A stretch of 64,000 bases of DNA from Legionella moravica DSM 19234 (GCF_000423305.1 NZ_KE384000.1:72121-136120), one strand, 5' to 3'. Positions 20,436 to 31,868 are shown, numbered from the stretch's first letter. Translations and numbers: made by a program. Notes: a model not told the origin generated them from the letters alone.

Positions 20436-22217
20436 ATGAACAAAATTATTGGGCTGTTGTGTGGACTGATTTGGACTTTCTCTGCTTTTGCTTTATCGGG
20501 CCAAGCTTACATGGATAGATTTAACACCTTTATGGCCTGGTACCAGAATCTCCCCATTAATCCGCCACCTGAATTCCTTGAGTTCGTAAAAGGTACAACC
20601 CCTCTATCCAACAAATTACGTGATAAATGGCTTTATGAATTAGCTCGTACCAAAAATTGGGCAACTTATGTAAGCTATTACCAACCCACTAACGACATCA
20701 ATCTGCAGTGTTATGATCAAATCGCAAAATTTAATTTAGGAATGGAAAAGCAAGCCTTACACGAATCGACTCCTATCTGGCTAACAGGTGATTCACGTCC
20801 TCCTGCCTGCAATACTTTATTTGACTTGATGCTGAAAAACGATAATTTCGATCAAAATTTGATTACCCAGCGCATCACTCTTGCTCTTGATAAACGCAAT
20901 ATTCAACTGGCACGTTATCTATTAAAACAGTATAAAATACCTCAAATTGCAGAAGTACAATCATTAACCGACGTTCACCAAAATCCTGCAAATATAAGCA
21001 AACTCACCCCTGGCGAAATCAATGCCCAATTGTATCTCTATGGTTTAAAACGCATGGTGTCCATCAATATGGATAAAGCAATAACCCTATGGGAAAAGGC
21101 AAAAACCAACAAACTATTAAATGAATCCCAAAAACAGGCGTTTTTAGCTCATGTAGCCCTCTATAAAGCGATGCGAAACCATGAAGACGCGATGGAATGG
21201 TTTGCAAAAGTCAAACCCGAGTATTACAACGATGTACTGGTGGATTGGCAGATCCGTTTTGCATTAAAAAATCAGGACTGGGAACATGTTGCTCAATTTA
21301 TTAACAGCTCTAAAAATAAAGATACGCCATGCTGGCAATATTGGCTTGCTCGCTCCCTTGAGGCTCAGGGAAAAACAACGGAAGCAAAGGCAATTTATGA
21401 ATCTCTGGCTAAAAGCAGACAATACTATGGTTTTCTGGCCAGTATACGCTTAAAGAAAACTCCTAATTTTGAAAATGAAAAAGCAACGACCAGTTTAACG
21501 GCCTTAAAGCCCTATCAACCCATTATCGATCAAATTAAATCACTGTACCTTTCGAAACAAACTGTTGAAGCAAGCAGATTACTGAATGATTTCATTAGCG
21601 AGCTGCCCAAAGACGAGGCCAGTGCTTTGGTGTATTGGGTTGACAGTGAACTGGGATGGCACGGTAAATCAGTCTATTTAAGTAACAATGATACGCTTAA
21701 TAACCAACTAAGCTTAAGATTCCCCCTCGCTTATAAATCCACGGTTAAATCCTATGCAAATCAGTATTCAATTCCTCCTGAATTTGTCTATGCCATCATT
21801 CGTCAGGAAAGCGGATTTAGAGAAGATGTAGTCTCAACCGCAGGAGCCAGGGGTTTAATGCAAGTTATGCCTCAAACTGCCAGTTTGGTCTCTAAAATGA
21901 GTAAAATTCAATACAACGATCAAAAACAATTGTTCCTGTCGAACAAAAACATCAATATTGGCATTGCATATCTTCAACAACTAACCAAACGATTTAGCAA
22001 TCATCCCGTGCTTGTAGCCGCAGCATATAATGCTGGACCAAGGCAAGTCGTGTATTGGCTAAAAAATCATCCTCCTAAAGAGATCGATGTATGGATAGAA
22101 ACCCTGCCATGGCAGGAAACACGAAATTATTTAAAGAACGTCATGGCATTTTATGTTGTTTATCAATACAGGCTCAATCAGAAACCCGATTTAAATAAAA
22201 TTTTAGCACCATTATAA
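20436..22217 (+). CDS. slt: Soluble lytic murein transglycosylase
   Basis: Periplasmic peptidoglycan lyase of 593 aa (E. coli Slt70 about 645). A signal peptide (residues 1-19, ending FALSG) is followed by an alpha-helical superhelical U-domain and the C-terminal SLT catalytic domain. The catalytic Glu is in IIRQESGFRED (about residue 458), followed by GARGLMQVMPQTA and AAYNAGPRQV. The enzyme cleaves MurNAc-GlcNAc bonds to give 1,6-anhydro ends and contributes to wall turnover and recycling. AGAGGA precedes the ATG. Confidence 0.95.
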   Translation: MNKIIGLLCGLIWTFSAFALSGQAYMDRFNTFMAWYQNLPINPPPEFLEFVKGTTPLSNKLRDKWLYELARTKNWATYVSYYQPTNDINLQCYDQIAKFNLGMEKQALHESTPIWLTGDSRPPACNTLFDLMLKNDNFDQNLITQRITLALDKRNIQLARYLLKQYKIPQIAEVQSLTDVHQNPANISKLTPGEINAQLYLYGLKRMVSINMDKAITLWEKAKTNKLLNESQKQAFLAHVALYKAMRNHEDAMEWFAKVKPEYYNDVLVDWQIRFALKNQDWEHVAQFINSSKNKDTPCWQYWLARSLEAQGKTTEAKAIYESLAKSRQYYGFLASIRLKKTPNFENEKATTSLTALKPYQPIIDQIKSLYLSKQTVEASRLLNDFISELPKDEASALVYWVDSELGWHGKSVYLSNNDTLNNQLSLRFPLAYKSTVKSYANQYSIPPEFVYAIIRQESGFREDVVSTAGARGLMQVMPQTASLVSKMSKIQYNDQKQLFLSNKNINIGIAYLQQLTKRFSNHPVLVAAAYNAGPRQVVYWLKNHPPKEIDVWIETLPWQETRNYLKNVMAFYVVYQYRLNQKPDLNKILAPL

Positions 22218-22567
22218 ATGTTGTAGCCCGACTATCCTCGATTCCGCGGTCAAAGTCGCGGAAATTCGAAATGTAGAGTATCATCACAGCGTATCCGAGT
22301 TCCCGCGGTCTTCGCTGCGGGTATTCGGCTTATATTTATTTAACAGCAGCTAACTGATGCTCAGACAAAGTTGATCCATTGATTTAACCCCTCCCTTCTA
22401 AATCCCAAGGCAAAAGCACTGTAAATTCATAGTACAGGATTGGAATAATGTATTAAAAATGAATAGAAGCTCCCTCAAGAAATGAAGGACCTTCTGAGTA
22501 TAATTGAACAGCACATAACACACCAAAATAAATATTATTTAAAAATGCCCTATTGAATCCACTTTAT
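22218..22567. repeat. Gene-free stretch with two palindromic repeat elements
   Basis: The 350-base gap between slt and the DUF2165 gene encodes nothing I can support. It contains two GC-rich hairpins: ATTCCGCG...CGCGGAAT at 22241-22265, and CCGAnTTCCCGCnG...CTGCGGGnATTCGG at 22295-22328. They share an ATTCCCGCGG core flanked by AGCCCG-like sequence, typical of dispersed intergenic repeats in Legionella and other gammaproteobacteria. They may also serve as the slt terminator. Confidence 0.6.
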
Positions 22568-23056
22568 TTACTCATCTTTAATCACTAAATAAATCAATAC
22601 GGACAGAATCATAATAAATATATGAAACGCAGTTGTTATTGCGTTATTAAGCATGGGAGACATCCACATGCCAAACCATTCGCCACCAATGGACATAAAC
22701 AGAACCTGCCAGGTTAAAAATCCTAAAGTTAAACCGGCTACGGACATACTTTTTGCCTGATTAAATACAGAAGCTTCCTTTTTTCTGGCTCGGAACAACT
22801 TCCAGGCTCCCAGAGCGCAAAGAAGGGTTGTTAATGTCTCCATGCTGATAATACCAATATAAGCGGCATGCTGAAGCTCAGGGGTTGTAATGGCTCTGTA
22901 GGTGATTTTCGAACCAGGAAATACGTCCTTCATTGATAATGCCTTCTCTACAGCAGGAAGATTTGAAGCATAATCAGTGATATTGCCAAAAGCTGTTAAC
23001 AGACAATAAAAAGAAACCGCTGCTACAAGTACAATTTTTGATAGCCGTATCATCAT
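22568..23056 (-). CDS. DUF2165-family small integral membrane protein
   Basis: Membrane protein of 162 aa with four predicted helices: about residues 5-25, 67-88, 105-125 and 140-158. It looks like the DUF2165 family of predicted small integral membrane proteins, from the N-terminal FGNITDY segment, the short extracytoplasmic loop and the W-G-x-W-F-G-M-W motif near residue 125. The function is unknown. AGGAAGGA lies directly before two consecutive ATG codons. It is not closely linked to the helA end (200 bases away). Confidence 0.75.
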   Translation of the reverse strand: MMIRLSKIVLVAAVSFYCLLTAFGNITDYASNLPAVEKALSMKDVFPGSKITYRAITTPELQHAAYIGIISMETLTTLLCALGAWKLFRARKKEASVFNQAKSMSVAGLTLGFLTWQVLFMSIGGEWFGMWMSPMLNNAITTAFHIFIMILSVLIYLVIKDE

Positions 23057-23255
23057 TCCTTCCTCTTGATCTCATTAATAATTCAGATGGCTTAAACTAT
23101 ACAGCCTTCAATTGAAATCACCAAAAGTTTGGCGAATTATTCAGACGTAACACGTGAATACCCTATGCTCGGGTTCAATAAAACCTTTAAATCAAGGTAA
23201 TAAAAATAATATTTCTAAAAGGCACGGATATACATTTAGATCACTTTTATCTAAC

Positions 23256-26200
23256 TCAATCATTTTTGGAAATTCGATATTCTTGCCATAATAAATACAC
23301 TGCAGGAATAAGAATTAAAGTCAGTATGGTCGCACTGATCATGCCTCCAATCATTGGTGCTGCAATACGGCGCATGACTTCAGCTCCTGTCCCTCCAAAA
23401 ATCATAATCGGTAATAATCCACCAATAATTGCAGCAACAGTCATCAATTTGGGGCGCAACCGTAATAAAGCACCTTCAATCACCGCCTCATGCAGATCAT
23501 TGATACTGAATCGACGCTTTTCTTGAGCAGCTAATTCCTGATGACGCGTCAGAGCATGATTAAGAAAAACAAGCATTACTACAGCTGTTTCTGCTGCAAC
23601 CCCCGCGAGAGCAATAAATCCTACCCCTACAGCCACAGATAGATGGTACCCCAGCAAGTACAACAACCATATCCCACCAATTAAGGCAAAAGGTAAGGTT
23701 GCAAGGATTATCACAACCTCAGTCATGCGTCTAAAATTGAGATAAAGTAACAAAGCAATAATGAACAGGGTTAATGGCGCAACCATTTGCAAACGGTCCT
23801 TGGCTCTCTCCAAATACTCATACTGCCCTGCAAAACTTAAAGAATAACCTGCCGGCAGTTTAAGTTCCTTTGCTAAAATGGCATGTGCCTCATTTACATA
23901 GGAGGTTAAATCTGTTCCGGTAATATCGACATAAATCCATCCATTTAACCTTGCATTTTCGCTACGTATCATGTCAGGCCCTTCTGTCACATCAACACTC
24001 GCTATTTCATTAAGCGGTATCGTTGCACCTGTTGCAGTTACAATAGGCAACAAGCGTAATTTTTGTAATGAATCGCGAATATCTCTTGGGTAACGTAAAT
24101 TAATGGGATAACGCTCTCGTCCTTCCACAGTTTGCGATACATTCAGTCCCCCTACAGCCGTTTCAATAAGATCCTGCACGTCTGAAATATTTAATCCATA
24201 TCGCGCTGCTTTTAATCGATCAATATCAATGGTTACGTACCGACTGGAGGAAACTCGTTCAGCAAATACAGAAGCCGTACCTGGGATTGTTTTTAGGATA
24301 GACTCTATTTGCTCTCCCAACTTCTGAATGGTACTTAAATCAGGCCCTGCAATCTTTATTCCTACCGGGGTTTTAATACCAGTAGCGAGCATATCAATAC
24401 GTGTACGAATCGGCATGACCCAAGCATTAGATAATCCTGGCAATGCCAAGCGACTCTTTAACTCCTCTTTAATTTTTTCAAGAGTCATACCTGAGCGCCA
24501 TTCTGTTTTAGGTTTAAATTGAATGATGGTTTCAACCATAGACAACGGAGCAGGGTCGGTTGCAGTCTCTGCTCGCCCTATTTTACCAAGAACAGTATCT
24601 ACTTCAGGTACGCTTCGAATGAGCTTATCAGTTTGTTGCAATAATTCTTGTGCCTTGCCAATCGAAATACCTGGAAAGGTTGTCGGCATATACAACAAGT
24701 CACCTTCATCTAAATCCGGCATAAACTCACCGCCTAAACGGTTGATTGGCCAGAATCCTACGAGTAGTACCAAAAATGCAATAGCTAGAATAGTTTTAGG
24801 CCGTGCAAGAACAGCATGAATTGCAGGACGATACACTGCTGCAAAAAACCGATTTAAGGGGTTTTCTTCTTCTTTTTTGATTTTGCCACGAATCAAATAC
24901 CCCATTAACACAGGAACTAAAGTTATGGACAGGAAAGCTGATGCGGCCATTGCGTAGGTTTTCGTGTAGGCAAGGGGAGTAAATAAACGCCCTTCTTGTG
25001 CTTGCAAAGTAAACACCGGCAAGAAACTAAAAGTGATAATCAGTAAAGAAAAAAATAAGGGGGGCCCTACTTCCAGCGCGGCTTTTTCGATGATCTGCCA
25101 ACGTGTTTGATTGTCCATATTCTTTTGATTTTCTAAATGCTTATGGGCATTCTCAATCATTACTATGGCCGCATCAACCATTGCGCCTATTGCAATGGCA
25201 ATTCCACCTAATGACATGATATTGGCATTAATCCCTTGTAAATACATCACAGAAAAGGCCATCAAAATACCAATAGGCAAACTCACAATGATGATAAGGG
25301 CAGAGCGAAAATGAAATAAAAATACAATGCAAATAAGAGAAACGACGATAAATTCTTCAATTAATTTATCATAAAGAGTATGGATAGCCCGCATGATAAG
25401 ATTTGAGCGATCATAAGTTGTAACAAGCTCAACCCCTTTGGGCAAACTCGATTTCAGTTGCTCAAGCTTCTTCTTCACCTCGGCAATAGTATTCATGGCA
25501 TTTTGTCCCTGGCGCATCACAATAATGCCGCCAACCACTTCTCCTTCGCCATTTAATTCAGTCAATCCTCGACGCATTTGTGGCCCTAGCTGCACAAAAG
25601 CGACATCTTTTAATAAAATGGGAATACCTTTTTTTCCTAAACCAACAGGTATTGCTTCTATATCGTCTATGGATTGGATGTACCCTTTAGCTCTTAGCAT
25701 GTATTCCGCTTCGCCCATTTCGATTGCAGAACCGCCCGATTCCCTATTACCTTGCTGAATGGCCTTTTTTACTTGTTCTAAAGTTAACCCAAAGGCACGC
25801 AACTGATTAGGATCTAATATAATTTGATATTGCTTTACCATCCCACCAGCCGTTGCGACTTCGGAAACACCAGGTACTTTTTGCAATTCGTATTTCAGAA
25901 ACCAGTTTTGCAGACTGGTTAATTGTGCTAAATCATGCTGGCCTGTTTTATCAACCAATGCATATTCGTACACCCAGCCAACCCCTGTTGCGTCCGGCCC
26001 TAACGCTGTTTGCGCACCAGTTGGCAAGCGGTTGGCAATTTGGCTTAAATACTCCAAAACACGAGAACGTGCCCAATATAAATCAGTACCATCCTTAAAG
26101 ATAACGTACACATAAGAAACCCCAAAACCTGACTCCCCACGCACCGTGAGTGCTCCAGGAACAGCAAGCATGGCCGTTGTTAAAGGATAAGTTACTTGAT

Positions 26201-26387
26201 CTTCCACAACCTGCGGCGCTTGCCCTGGATAATCTGTTTTAATGATCACTTGCACATCAGACAAGTCAGGAATAGCGTCAACAGGTGTATTCTTAATAAT
26301 ATATGAGCTGAACAAAAGAATCAGTGCCGCAGTCAAAAGAACCAAAAATCGATTAGTAATGGACCAACGAATAATTCCTGCGATCAT
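23256..26387 (-). CDS. helA: Heavy-metal efflux RND pump, CusA/CzcA family (HelA)
   Basis: Inner-membrane RND transporter of 1043 aa, the motor of a tripartite metal exporter, driven by proton influx. It has a typical 12-helix layout with two periplasmic loops. The HME-RND signature [19 protein letters not shown] is at about residue 400. AFAV-type motifs such as [21 protein letters not shown] are near the C-terminal half. Together with helB and helC it matches the Legionella helCBA locus. The copA and csoR genes upstream indicate monovalent copper (or silver) as the likely ion. It is last gene of the operon, 9 bases after helB. Confidence 0.94.
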   Translation of the reverse strand: MIAGIIRWSITNRFLVLLTAALILLFSSYIIKNTPVDAIPDLSDVQVIIKTDYPGQAPQVVEDQVTYPLTTAMLAVPGALTVRGESGFGVSYVYVIFKDGTDLYWARSRVLEYLSQIANRLPTGAQTALGPDATGVGWVYEYALVDKTGQHDLAQLTSLQNWFLKYELQKVPGVSEVATAGGMVKQYQIILDPNQLRAFGLTLEQVKKAIQQGNRESGGSAIEMGEAEYMLRAKGYIQSIDDIEAIPVGLGKKGIPILLKDVAFVQLGPQMRRGLTELNGEGEVVGGIIVMRQGQNAMNTIAEVKKKLEQLKSSLPKGVELVTTYDRSNLIMRAIHTLYDKLIEEFIVVSLICIVFLFHFRSALIIIVSLPIGILMAFSVMYLQGINANIMSLGGIAIAIGAMVDAAIVMIENAHKHLENQKNMDNQTRWQIIEKAALEVGPPLFFSLLIITFSFLPVFTLQAQEGRLFTPLAYTKTYAMAASAFLSITLVPVLMGYLIRGKIKKEEENPLNRFFAAVYRPAIHAVLARPKTILAIAFLVLLVGFWPINRLGGEFMPDLDEGDLLYMPTTFPGISIGKAQELLQQTDKLIRSVPEVDTVLGKIGRAETATDPAPLSMVETIIQFKPKTEWRSGMTLEKIKEELKSRLALPGLSNAWVMPIRTRIDMLATGIKTPVGIKIAGPDLSTIQKLGEQIESILKTIPGTASVFAERVSSSRYVTIDIDRLKAARYGLNISDVQDLIETAVGGLNVSQTVEGRERYPINLRYPRDIRDSLQKLRLLPIVTATGATIPLNEIASVDVTEGPDMIRSENARLNGWIYVDITGTDLTSYVNEAHAILAKELKLPAGYSLSFAGQYEYLERAKDRLQMVAPLTLFIIALLLYLNFRRMTEVVIILATLPFALIGGIWLLYLLGYHLSVAVGVGFIALAGVAAETAVVMLVFLNHALTRHQELAAQEKRRFSINDLHEAVIEGALLRLRPKLMTVAAIIGGLLPIMIFGGTGAEVMRRIAAPMIGGMISATILTLILIPAVYLLWQEYRISKND

Positions 26388-26396
26388 CTTAGTTCC

Positions 26397-27836
26397 CTAG
26401 TTCATCTTGCTAATGTTAATAATGACAAATTGTTGTCCCTCTTTTTTAAGAGAAAAGGCTACTTTATCCTTGACTTTAAGCAGTTGTAGATTAACTTCTT
26501 TACTGACTAAAAAATTCATGCTCATCGCAGGCCACCCTAATTCAGAAATGGCTTCGTGATTCAAGGTAATCACTCCTTTGGTCAGATCTATAGATTGAAT
26601 CACCCCGTGTCCTTGAATTGTTTTTTCTTGTTGAGACTGTGCCTCTATTTTACTATTAAGACGTCCCAAATCTGCTTGCAAATTACTTTCTGAATCAATT
26701 AAAAATTGTCCTGATGTCACGACGCGCTCACCAACTTTAAGTCCGGACAACACTTCAATACGCCCATCCGATTCTATTCCCACATTTATCTGACGAACCT
26801 GAAAGCGCCCCTGGCCTAAAGAGACGATGACGCGATCCTCTTTAGAGCTGCGAATCAATGCTTCAATAGGAATGCTAAGAACTTTAGGCTTAGGATTAAC
26901 GTTTAAAGATACCGTAGCATACATATTAGGCTTTAACAGAGTATGTGGATTAGAAAAAAGAAATCGTACTTTAAGAGTTCGGGTTATTGGGTCAATTTGA
27001 GGATAAATATATTCTACTTGACCTTTCCAGGATGTTCCTGGAAACGCAGGCAGTATTGCCACGGCACTCTCGCCTATTTGCACACTATTGGCTTCCTCCT
27101 CAAAAACCTCAGCAATAATCCATACATTAGACAAATCAACAATATTCATCATCTCGGTATCAGGCGTCACATACATGCCTTCCCTGACATTGAGGTCTAC
27201 AACCACTCCACCCTGATGCGAATAAATATCAATCAATTGATTGGCTTGGCGCTTGATTTTTAATTGCTGAATTTGTTCTTCAGAAATATGGAAGGTCTGT
27301 AGTTTTTTATAAGAGGCATCAATAAGTGACTTATTATGACTGTCCAGAGCAATTAAAAATTCTTCCTGAGCATTAATCAGCTGAGGAGAGTACATCTGCA
27401 TCACGACTTGATGGCTTTTAACCACATCTCCTACCGCTTTAACACACAATTTTTTAATCCATCCATTGGCGTAAGTATGAATGTGGGTGATTTCACTCTC
27501 ATTTGGTGTCACGTAACCCACTGTTTCAATGTGCCTGCTTAATGGACCTTCCACAACCTGAGCTGTTCTGACGCCTAAATTGTTGACCACCGTTGGAGAA
27601 ATACTAATTCCTGTTTCATTAGTATCCTTACTTTCATCGCCAAAGACAGGAACAAGCTCCATTCCCATATGCGATTTGCCGGGCCTTGAATAATGGACTT
27701 GGGGTTCCATAGGATCAATCCAATACAAAGGCTGTTTCTGAGCTGTACCTGGTACGATTATAAATCTCCCGATTAATACCCCAAGGATTAATGAAATTAA
27801 AATGATTCCAAAAAGGAACAATTTATTTTTTTTCAT
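26397..27836 (-). CDS. helB: CusB-like membrane-fusion protein with fused CusF-like domain (HelB)
   Basis: Periplasmic adaptor of 479 aa that links HelA to HelC. The order is an N-terminal membrane anchor, then a heavy-metal-binding segment (YWIDPMEPQVHYSRPGKSHMGM) with Met and His ligands, a lipoyl/coiled-coil/beta-barrel adaptor core, and a C-terminal domain of about 70 residues resembling the copper chaperone CusF. The CusF part has LGWPAMSMNF, carrying the Trp and two Met that bind Cu(I) in CusF. In E. coli CusF is a separate protein; here metal delivery and adaptor functions are in one chain. It overlaps helC by four bases (ATGA). Confidence 0.93.
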   Translation of the reverse strand: MKKNKLFLFGIILISLILGVLIGRFIIVPGTAQKQPLYWIDPMEPQVHYSRPGKSHMGMELVPVFGDESKDTNETGISISPTVVNNLGVRTAQVVEGPLSRHIETVGYVTPNESEITHIHTYANGWIKKLCVKAVGDVVKSHQVVMQMYSPQLINAQEEFLIALDSHNKSLIDASYKKLQTFHISEEQIQQLKIKRQANQLIDIYSHQGGVVVDLNVREGMYVTPDTEMMNIVDLSNVWIIAEVFEEEANSVQIGESAVAILPAFPGTSWKGQVEYIYPQIDPITRTLKVRFLFSNPHTLLKPNMYATVSLNVNPKPKVLSIPIEALIRSSKEDRVIVSLGQGRFQVRQINVGIESDGRIEVLSGLKVGERVVTSGQFLIDSESNLQADLGRLNSKIEAQSQQEKTIQGHGVIQSIDLTKGVITLNHEAISELGWPAMSMNFLVSKEVNLQLLKVKDKVAFSLKKEGQQFVIINISKMN

Positions 27837-29080
27837 GCGGTTAATCCTTCCAGATAAAGTAAGACGACCCGTGCTTTCATTTTCTCAATCAGTACTTGTA
27901 ATCGCTCTTGTCGAATTTCCAATTCATTGCTGTAAGCACGCAATACAGTATTCATCTCAATATTGGTATTTTGATAAGCGAGTAAGGAGGCCTTTGAATT
28001 TTGCTTTGCCTCAGGAAGTAATTGCCGTTGATATATGCGCTCTCGCGCTGACAATTTCTCCCAAATTGCATACTGGGCTTGAAGTTCTTTTAATAAATCT
28101 CGGTAATGAATCACGCGGTCCATATGAGAAGACTGTAACTTATAAATACTTGCCTGAAATTGCTTGTCCTGACGTTTACCTGGAAAAAGGGGCAAATCTA
28201 ATGTCACTTGCGCTGTTAACATATCTGATCGCGACATACCATTTGGCATCTGACCCTGCCGAAAACCATAACTGGCACCTAATAACCAACCAGGCTTATA
28301 CTGTTCTTTAGCCAAAGCAACTTCTTGGCGTGCAGCCTCAATAGTAGCCCCGTCAATCAAAATTAAAGGATGTTTTTTTAATCGCTGTTCCAGTACAGGG
28401 CGAGAAGGCGGATTTAACCAAGATGGTAGATGTTCGGATACCTTGCGTTGCGCCTGCTTTTGTCCAATGAAACGACCCAGCTGAGCTCTTAACACATCCA
28501 TTTGTTGTTCGACTTGCAATGCTTGATTAGCCAAGCGTGTTAATTCAATTTGTACCTGCAAAACATCCGATTGATTGCCTTTTCCAGCACTGTATTGGGA
28601 CGCACTGACTTTAAGCAAGCTACGATAAATTTTATGATTCTCTTGAATAATACCCAACACTTGATTCCAATAATACAAATCAAGCCAGGTTTCACGAACG
28701 CTTCGCAGCAAGAGAGCTATTTGCTCCTTTGCTTTTCTTTTCTCAGCAGTAGCCAATGCTTGTGTTTGTCTGGATTTAATCTTCAAAGAACGTCCTCTGG
28801 GCAACTGTTGTTGGACACCCACTGCAAGCATGGTCATTTCATCTTGAGTAAAACTAAAGGAGTTGGTTGGAACATTAATAACACCGGCCATTAATTGCGG
28901 ATCTGAAAGTTGTCCATCGGCAATCGATTGCTCCATTAAACCAGATGCTTTCGCTCTGAACTGCTTAATTTCTGGGGACAAATTTAAGGCCAAATGTTCA
29001 GCTTCCCCAATACTCAATGGTTTTGCCTGAGCAAAGGAATAAAAACAAAGCAAACAAAATACAATATGTTTTTTTATCAT
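27833..29080 (-). CDS. helC: TolC-family outer-membrane efflux protein (HelC)
   Basis: Outer-membrane channel of 415 aa with a signal peptide (residues 1-19, ending AQAKP). It has the TolC/OEP repeat organisation: a long amphipathic helix pair with QEIAL-type periodicity in each half. It provides the exit duct for the HelAB pump. It is shorter than CusC and has no lipobox Cys at the mature end, unlike CusC. Both ends are coupled by ATGA overlaps with copA and helB, so it is translated within the copper operon. Confidence 0.9.
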   Translation of the reverse strand: MIKKHIVFCLLCFYSFAQAKPLSIGEAEHLALNLSPEIKQFRAKASGLMEQSIADGQLSDPQLMAGVINVPTNSFSFTQDEMTMLAVGVQQQLPRGRSLKIKSRQTQALATAEKRKAKEQIALLLRSVRETWLDLYYWNQVLGIIQENHKIYRSLLKVSASQYSAGKGNQSDVLQVQIELTRLANQALQVEQQMDVLRAQLGRFIGQKQAQRKVSEHLPSWLNPPSRPVLEQRLKKHPLILIDGATIEAARQEVALAKEQYKPGWLLGASYGFRQGQMPNGMSRSDMLTAQVTLDLPLFPGKRQDKQFQASIYKLQSSHMDRVIHYRDLLKELQAQYAIWEKLSARERIYQRQLLPEAKQNSKASLLAYQNTNIEMNTVLRAYSNELEIRQERLQVLIEKMKARVVLLYLEGLTA

Positions 29081-31302
29081 TTTTTTTCACTTGTGGCGTT
29101 GAATTTAATCCTGCGCAATCGCAGCGCATTACCAATTACTGAAACTGAGCTTAATGACATGGCAGCCGCAGCGATAACCGGGCTTAAAAGTAATCCGGTC
29201 ATAGGATACAAAAGTCCAGCAGCTAAAGGGACTCCAAGCCCGTTATAAATGAAGGCAAAGAATAAATTCTGTCGAATATTTCGCATGGTTGCAACCGACA
29301 AACGACGAGCTTTAAGAATACCCTCCAGATCACCATGTAATAAAGTAATGCCTGCACTTTCAATCGCAACATCGGTTCCGGTTCCCATTGCGATGCCAAT
29401 ATCCGCCTCAGCAAGTGCTGGTGCATCATTGACTCCATCTCCAGCCATAGCCACCACAAAACCTTTGTTTTTTAATTCACGCACCTGTCTGCTCTTGTCT
29501 TCCGGCATGACTTCTGCGATTACATTCTTAATACCCAGAGAGTTTGCCACACTCAAAGCTGTTTTTTTGCTGTCACCAGTCAACATGTACAGTTCAATCC
29601 CGCTTTGATGTAATTCATTCATTACCGCTAGAGTATTTGATTTTATAGGATCTTTAATGATTAAAATTGAGGTCAGTGTTCTGTTAATGGCTAAAAATAC
29701 TGCCGTTGCCCCTTCCGCTCGCTCTTCATCTGCAATTCGAATTAGCTCCGGAGTAATTTCGATACCAGATTCACGCATAAAACGAAGAGTGCCTAGGATC
29801 ATTTGGTGGCTTCCCACTCTTCCGGTAACCCCTTTACCAGGCAAAGCGTTAAACTCTTCTACAGGAGCAAAAGAGAGTTTCTGTTCGATTGCTGCTTTAA
29901 CAACCGCCTGAGCCAGCGGATGCTCGCTCTGATGCTCCAGGGAAGCCGCCATTGCAAGTATTTCTTGCTCATTGAATGAGCCTATGCTCACTATGCGAGT
30001 CAATGCTGGACGCCCTTCTGTCAATGTTCCGGTTTTGTCCACAACCAACACATTAACTTTCTCCATCTGTTCTAATGCCTGGGCATTTTTAATCAAAACG
30101 CCTTCCCGTGCACCTTGCCCTACACCAATCATAATTGACATTGGTGTTGCCAGACCTAAGGCACAAGGACATGCGATAATAAGAACCGATACTGCAGCTA
30201 TCAATCCATAACCGGATGAAGGCTGTGGCCCAACCAATGTCCATATGATAAATGTCAATAAGGCTGTTACAATGACAATAGGCACAAACCATCCTGAAAC
30301 TTTGTCTGCCAGACGCGCTATAGGTGCCCGACTTCGTTGTGCCTCACTCACCATCTGCACAATACGTGAAAGCACAGTGTCACTTCCCACATGCGAGGCT
30401 TTCATCATAAAACTACCTGTTTGGTTTATCGTAGCACCTATTATTTTTGCTCCGACCTCTTTACTCACTGGCATAGACTCACCTGTGACCATTGATTCAT
30501 CGATGTAGCTTTTTCCCTCGATCAGGATTCCATCAACGGGCACCTTTTCACCAGGGCGAACACGCAACAGATCTCCTACCTGAACTTGTTCCAGAGGAAC
30601 CTCTTCTTCATTGCCCTCTGTTCCAATAAGATGAGCTGTTTCTGGTGCTAAACTCAACAGGGCACGAATTGCACTTCCAGTTTGCTCACGAGCTTTTAAC
30701 TCAAGAACCTGTCCCAATAAAACCAAGGTTGTAATGACTGCCGCAGCTTCAAAATAAACAGCAACCTGCCCATTTGCCGATTGAAATGCGGCTGGAAATA
30801 AACCGGGCACCAGGGTTGCGACCAGACTGTAAATCCAGGACACACCAATACCCATAGCAATTAAAGTAAACATATTCAATTGCCTGGTTTTAAGGGAGTG
30901 CAGTCCTCGTTGAAAAAAAGGCCAACCACACCATAAAACTACTGGAGTTGCTAGGATAAGTTGTAACCAGGAAGAAAAACCTCCAGCAATGCTATGGGTT
31001 AATAAATGACCGCTCATCTCTAATAGAAACAAGGGTAAAGTCAAAATGAGAGCTACTCCAAAACGGCGCCTCATATCCAGATACTCTGAACTGGCCTCTT
31101 CTTCAATACTCAATGTTTCTGGCTCCAGAGCCATACCACATATTGGGCAATTACCCGGCCGGTTTTGACGAACCTCTGGATGCATCGGACAAATATAATA
31201 ACCACCTGGCTTTATTGTCTCTGCATCTTTCGGTGCTTTATGCTTATGACAACATGAAGCAGATTCCGCTGTGTTGTGATGATGTCCGGTATGATGATTC
31301 AT
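29077..31302 (-). CDS. copA: Copper-exporting P1B-type ATPase
   Basis: Inner-membrane ATPase of 741 aa that pumps Cu(I) out of the cytoplasm. The N-terminus is His/Cys-rich and carries a heavy-metal-binding motif ([22 protein letters not shown]) instead of the usual CxxC MXCXXC domain. Eight membrane helices follow, with the transport motif [11 protein letters not shown], the phosphorylation site DKTGTLTEG, the actuator TGES and the HP locus SEHPLAQA. C-terminal helices contain the YN and MSxSS residues characteristic of Cu(I) pumps ([23 protein letters not shown]). It starts 7 bases after csoR and ends overlapping helC. Confidence 0.95.
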   Translation of the reverse strand: MNHHTGHHHNTAESASCCHKHKAPKDAETIKPGGYYICPMHPEVRQNRPGNCPICGMALEPETLSIEEEASSEYLDMRRRFGVALILTLPLFLLEMSGHLLTHSIAGGFSSWLQLILATPVVLWCGWPFFQRGLHSLKTRQLNMFTLIAMGIGVSWIYSLVATLVPGLFPAAFQSANGQVAVYFEAAAVITTLVLLGQVLELKAREQTGSAIRALLSLAPETAHLIGTEGNEEEVPLEQVQVGDLLRVRPGEKVPVDGILIEGKSYIDESMVTGESMPVSKEVGAKIIGATINQTGSFMMKASHVGSDTVLSRIVQMVSEAQRSRAPIARLADKVSGWFVPIVIVTALLTFIIWTLVGPQPSSGYGLIAAVSVLIIACPCALGLATPMSIMIGVGQGAREGVLIKNAQALEQMEKVNVLVVDKTGTLTEGRPALTRIVSIGSFNEQEILAMAASLEHQSEHPLAQAVVKAAIEQKLSFAPVEEFNALPGKGVTGRVGSHQMILGTLRFMRESGIEITPELIRIADEERAEGATAVFLAINRTLTSILIIKDPIKSNTLAVMNELHQSGIELYMLTGDSKKTALSVANSLGIKNVIAEVMPEDKSRQVRELKNKGFVVAMAGDGVNDAPALAEADIGIAMGTGTDVAIESAGITLLHGDLEGILKARRLSVATMRNIRQNLFFAFIYNGLGVPLAAGLLYPMTGLLLSPVIAAAAMSLSSVSVIGNALRLRRIKFNATSEKK

Positions 31303-31309
31303 AGTGCAC

Positions 31310-31585
31310 CTATTCGTATTTTTTCAATAATTCAATGATTTCATTCAATTTTTTGTCACGCATTACCCCGTCGCTTAGTGTGGCAATATGCCCCAGGCAT
31401 CCCTTAATGTGGGTATCCAAAACACTTAACTCTATGGATTTCAAAGCACTTCGCGCTGCTCGAATTTGAGTTAAGATGTCGATGCAATAACGTTTCTCTT
31501 CAATCATGCGTTTAATACCTTCAAGTTGGCCAATTGCACGATTTAAGCGATGTAATTCTTTCTCATGAGTTGAGTGATTATTCAT
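31310..31585 (-). CDS. csoR: CsoR-type copper-sensing repressor
   Basis: All-helical metal-sensing repressor of 91 aa in the CsoR/RcnR/FrmR family. The candidate Cu(I) ligands C34, H59 and C63 (in YCIDIL and THIKGC) reproduce the Cys-His-Cys set of Mycobacterium CsoR. They differ from the His-rich set of nickel/cobalt RcnR. Copper binding should release it from its operators. It leads the csoR-copA-helCBA operon, with AGGAG 5 bases before the ATG, and two inverted repeats lie immediately upstream, so it is probably autoregulatory. Confidence 0.9.
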   Translation of the reverse strand: MNNHSTHEKELHRLNRAIGQLEGIKRMIEEKRYCIDILTQIRAARSALKSIELSVLDTHIKGCLGHIATLSDGVMRDKKLNEIIELLKKYE

Positions 31586-31594
31586 TTTTTCTCC

Positions 31595-31635
31595 TATACC
31601 CCTATAGGTATATACCCCGTATGGGTATATGTCAA
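31595..31635 (-). promoter_or_regulatory. Copper operon promoter with two CsoR-like operators
   Basis: On the minus strand TTGACA (31630-31635), a 17-base spacer and TATACC (31607-31612) form a sigma-70 promoter. Two inverted repeats of the TATACCCC...GGGTATA type, expected for CsoR, sit on it. One (31611-31629) fills the spacer; the other (31595-31612) covers the -10 and start region. Repressor binding should block polymerase. Confidence 0.82.
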
Positions 31636-31868
31636 TTAATTCACATGAATTATTTTTAATAAAAATTGAAAAATAAGATTAAATCAGAGAGTTAAAAAAG
31701 TTATTCATTGATTGAACGATGAATAGGCGGATGAAATTTATTCCATGAGTCCGATCAGAAAGCAATTCCAGATAAGTGGGTTCTAGGCATTGTTAAGTGA
31801 TTTTTTTTAACATAAGATGATTTTGAAATGGTATGCATGTTCAGTAATTAATAGTTAAAGGAATAATT

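Noticed and set aside
31286-31310. Frameshift between csoR and copA
   Set aside because: The two genes are separate complete frames 7 bases apart with normal starts and stops.
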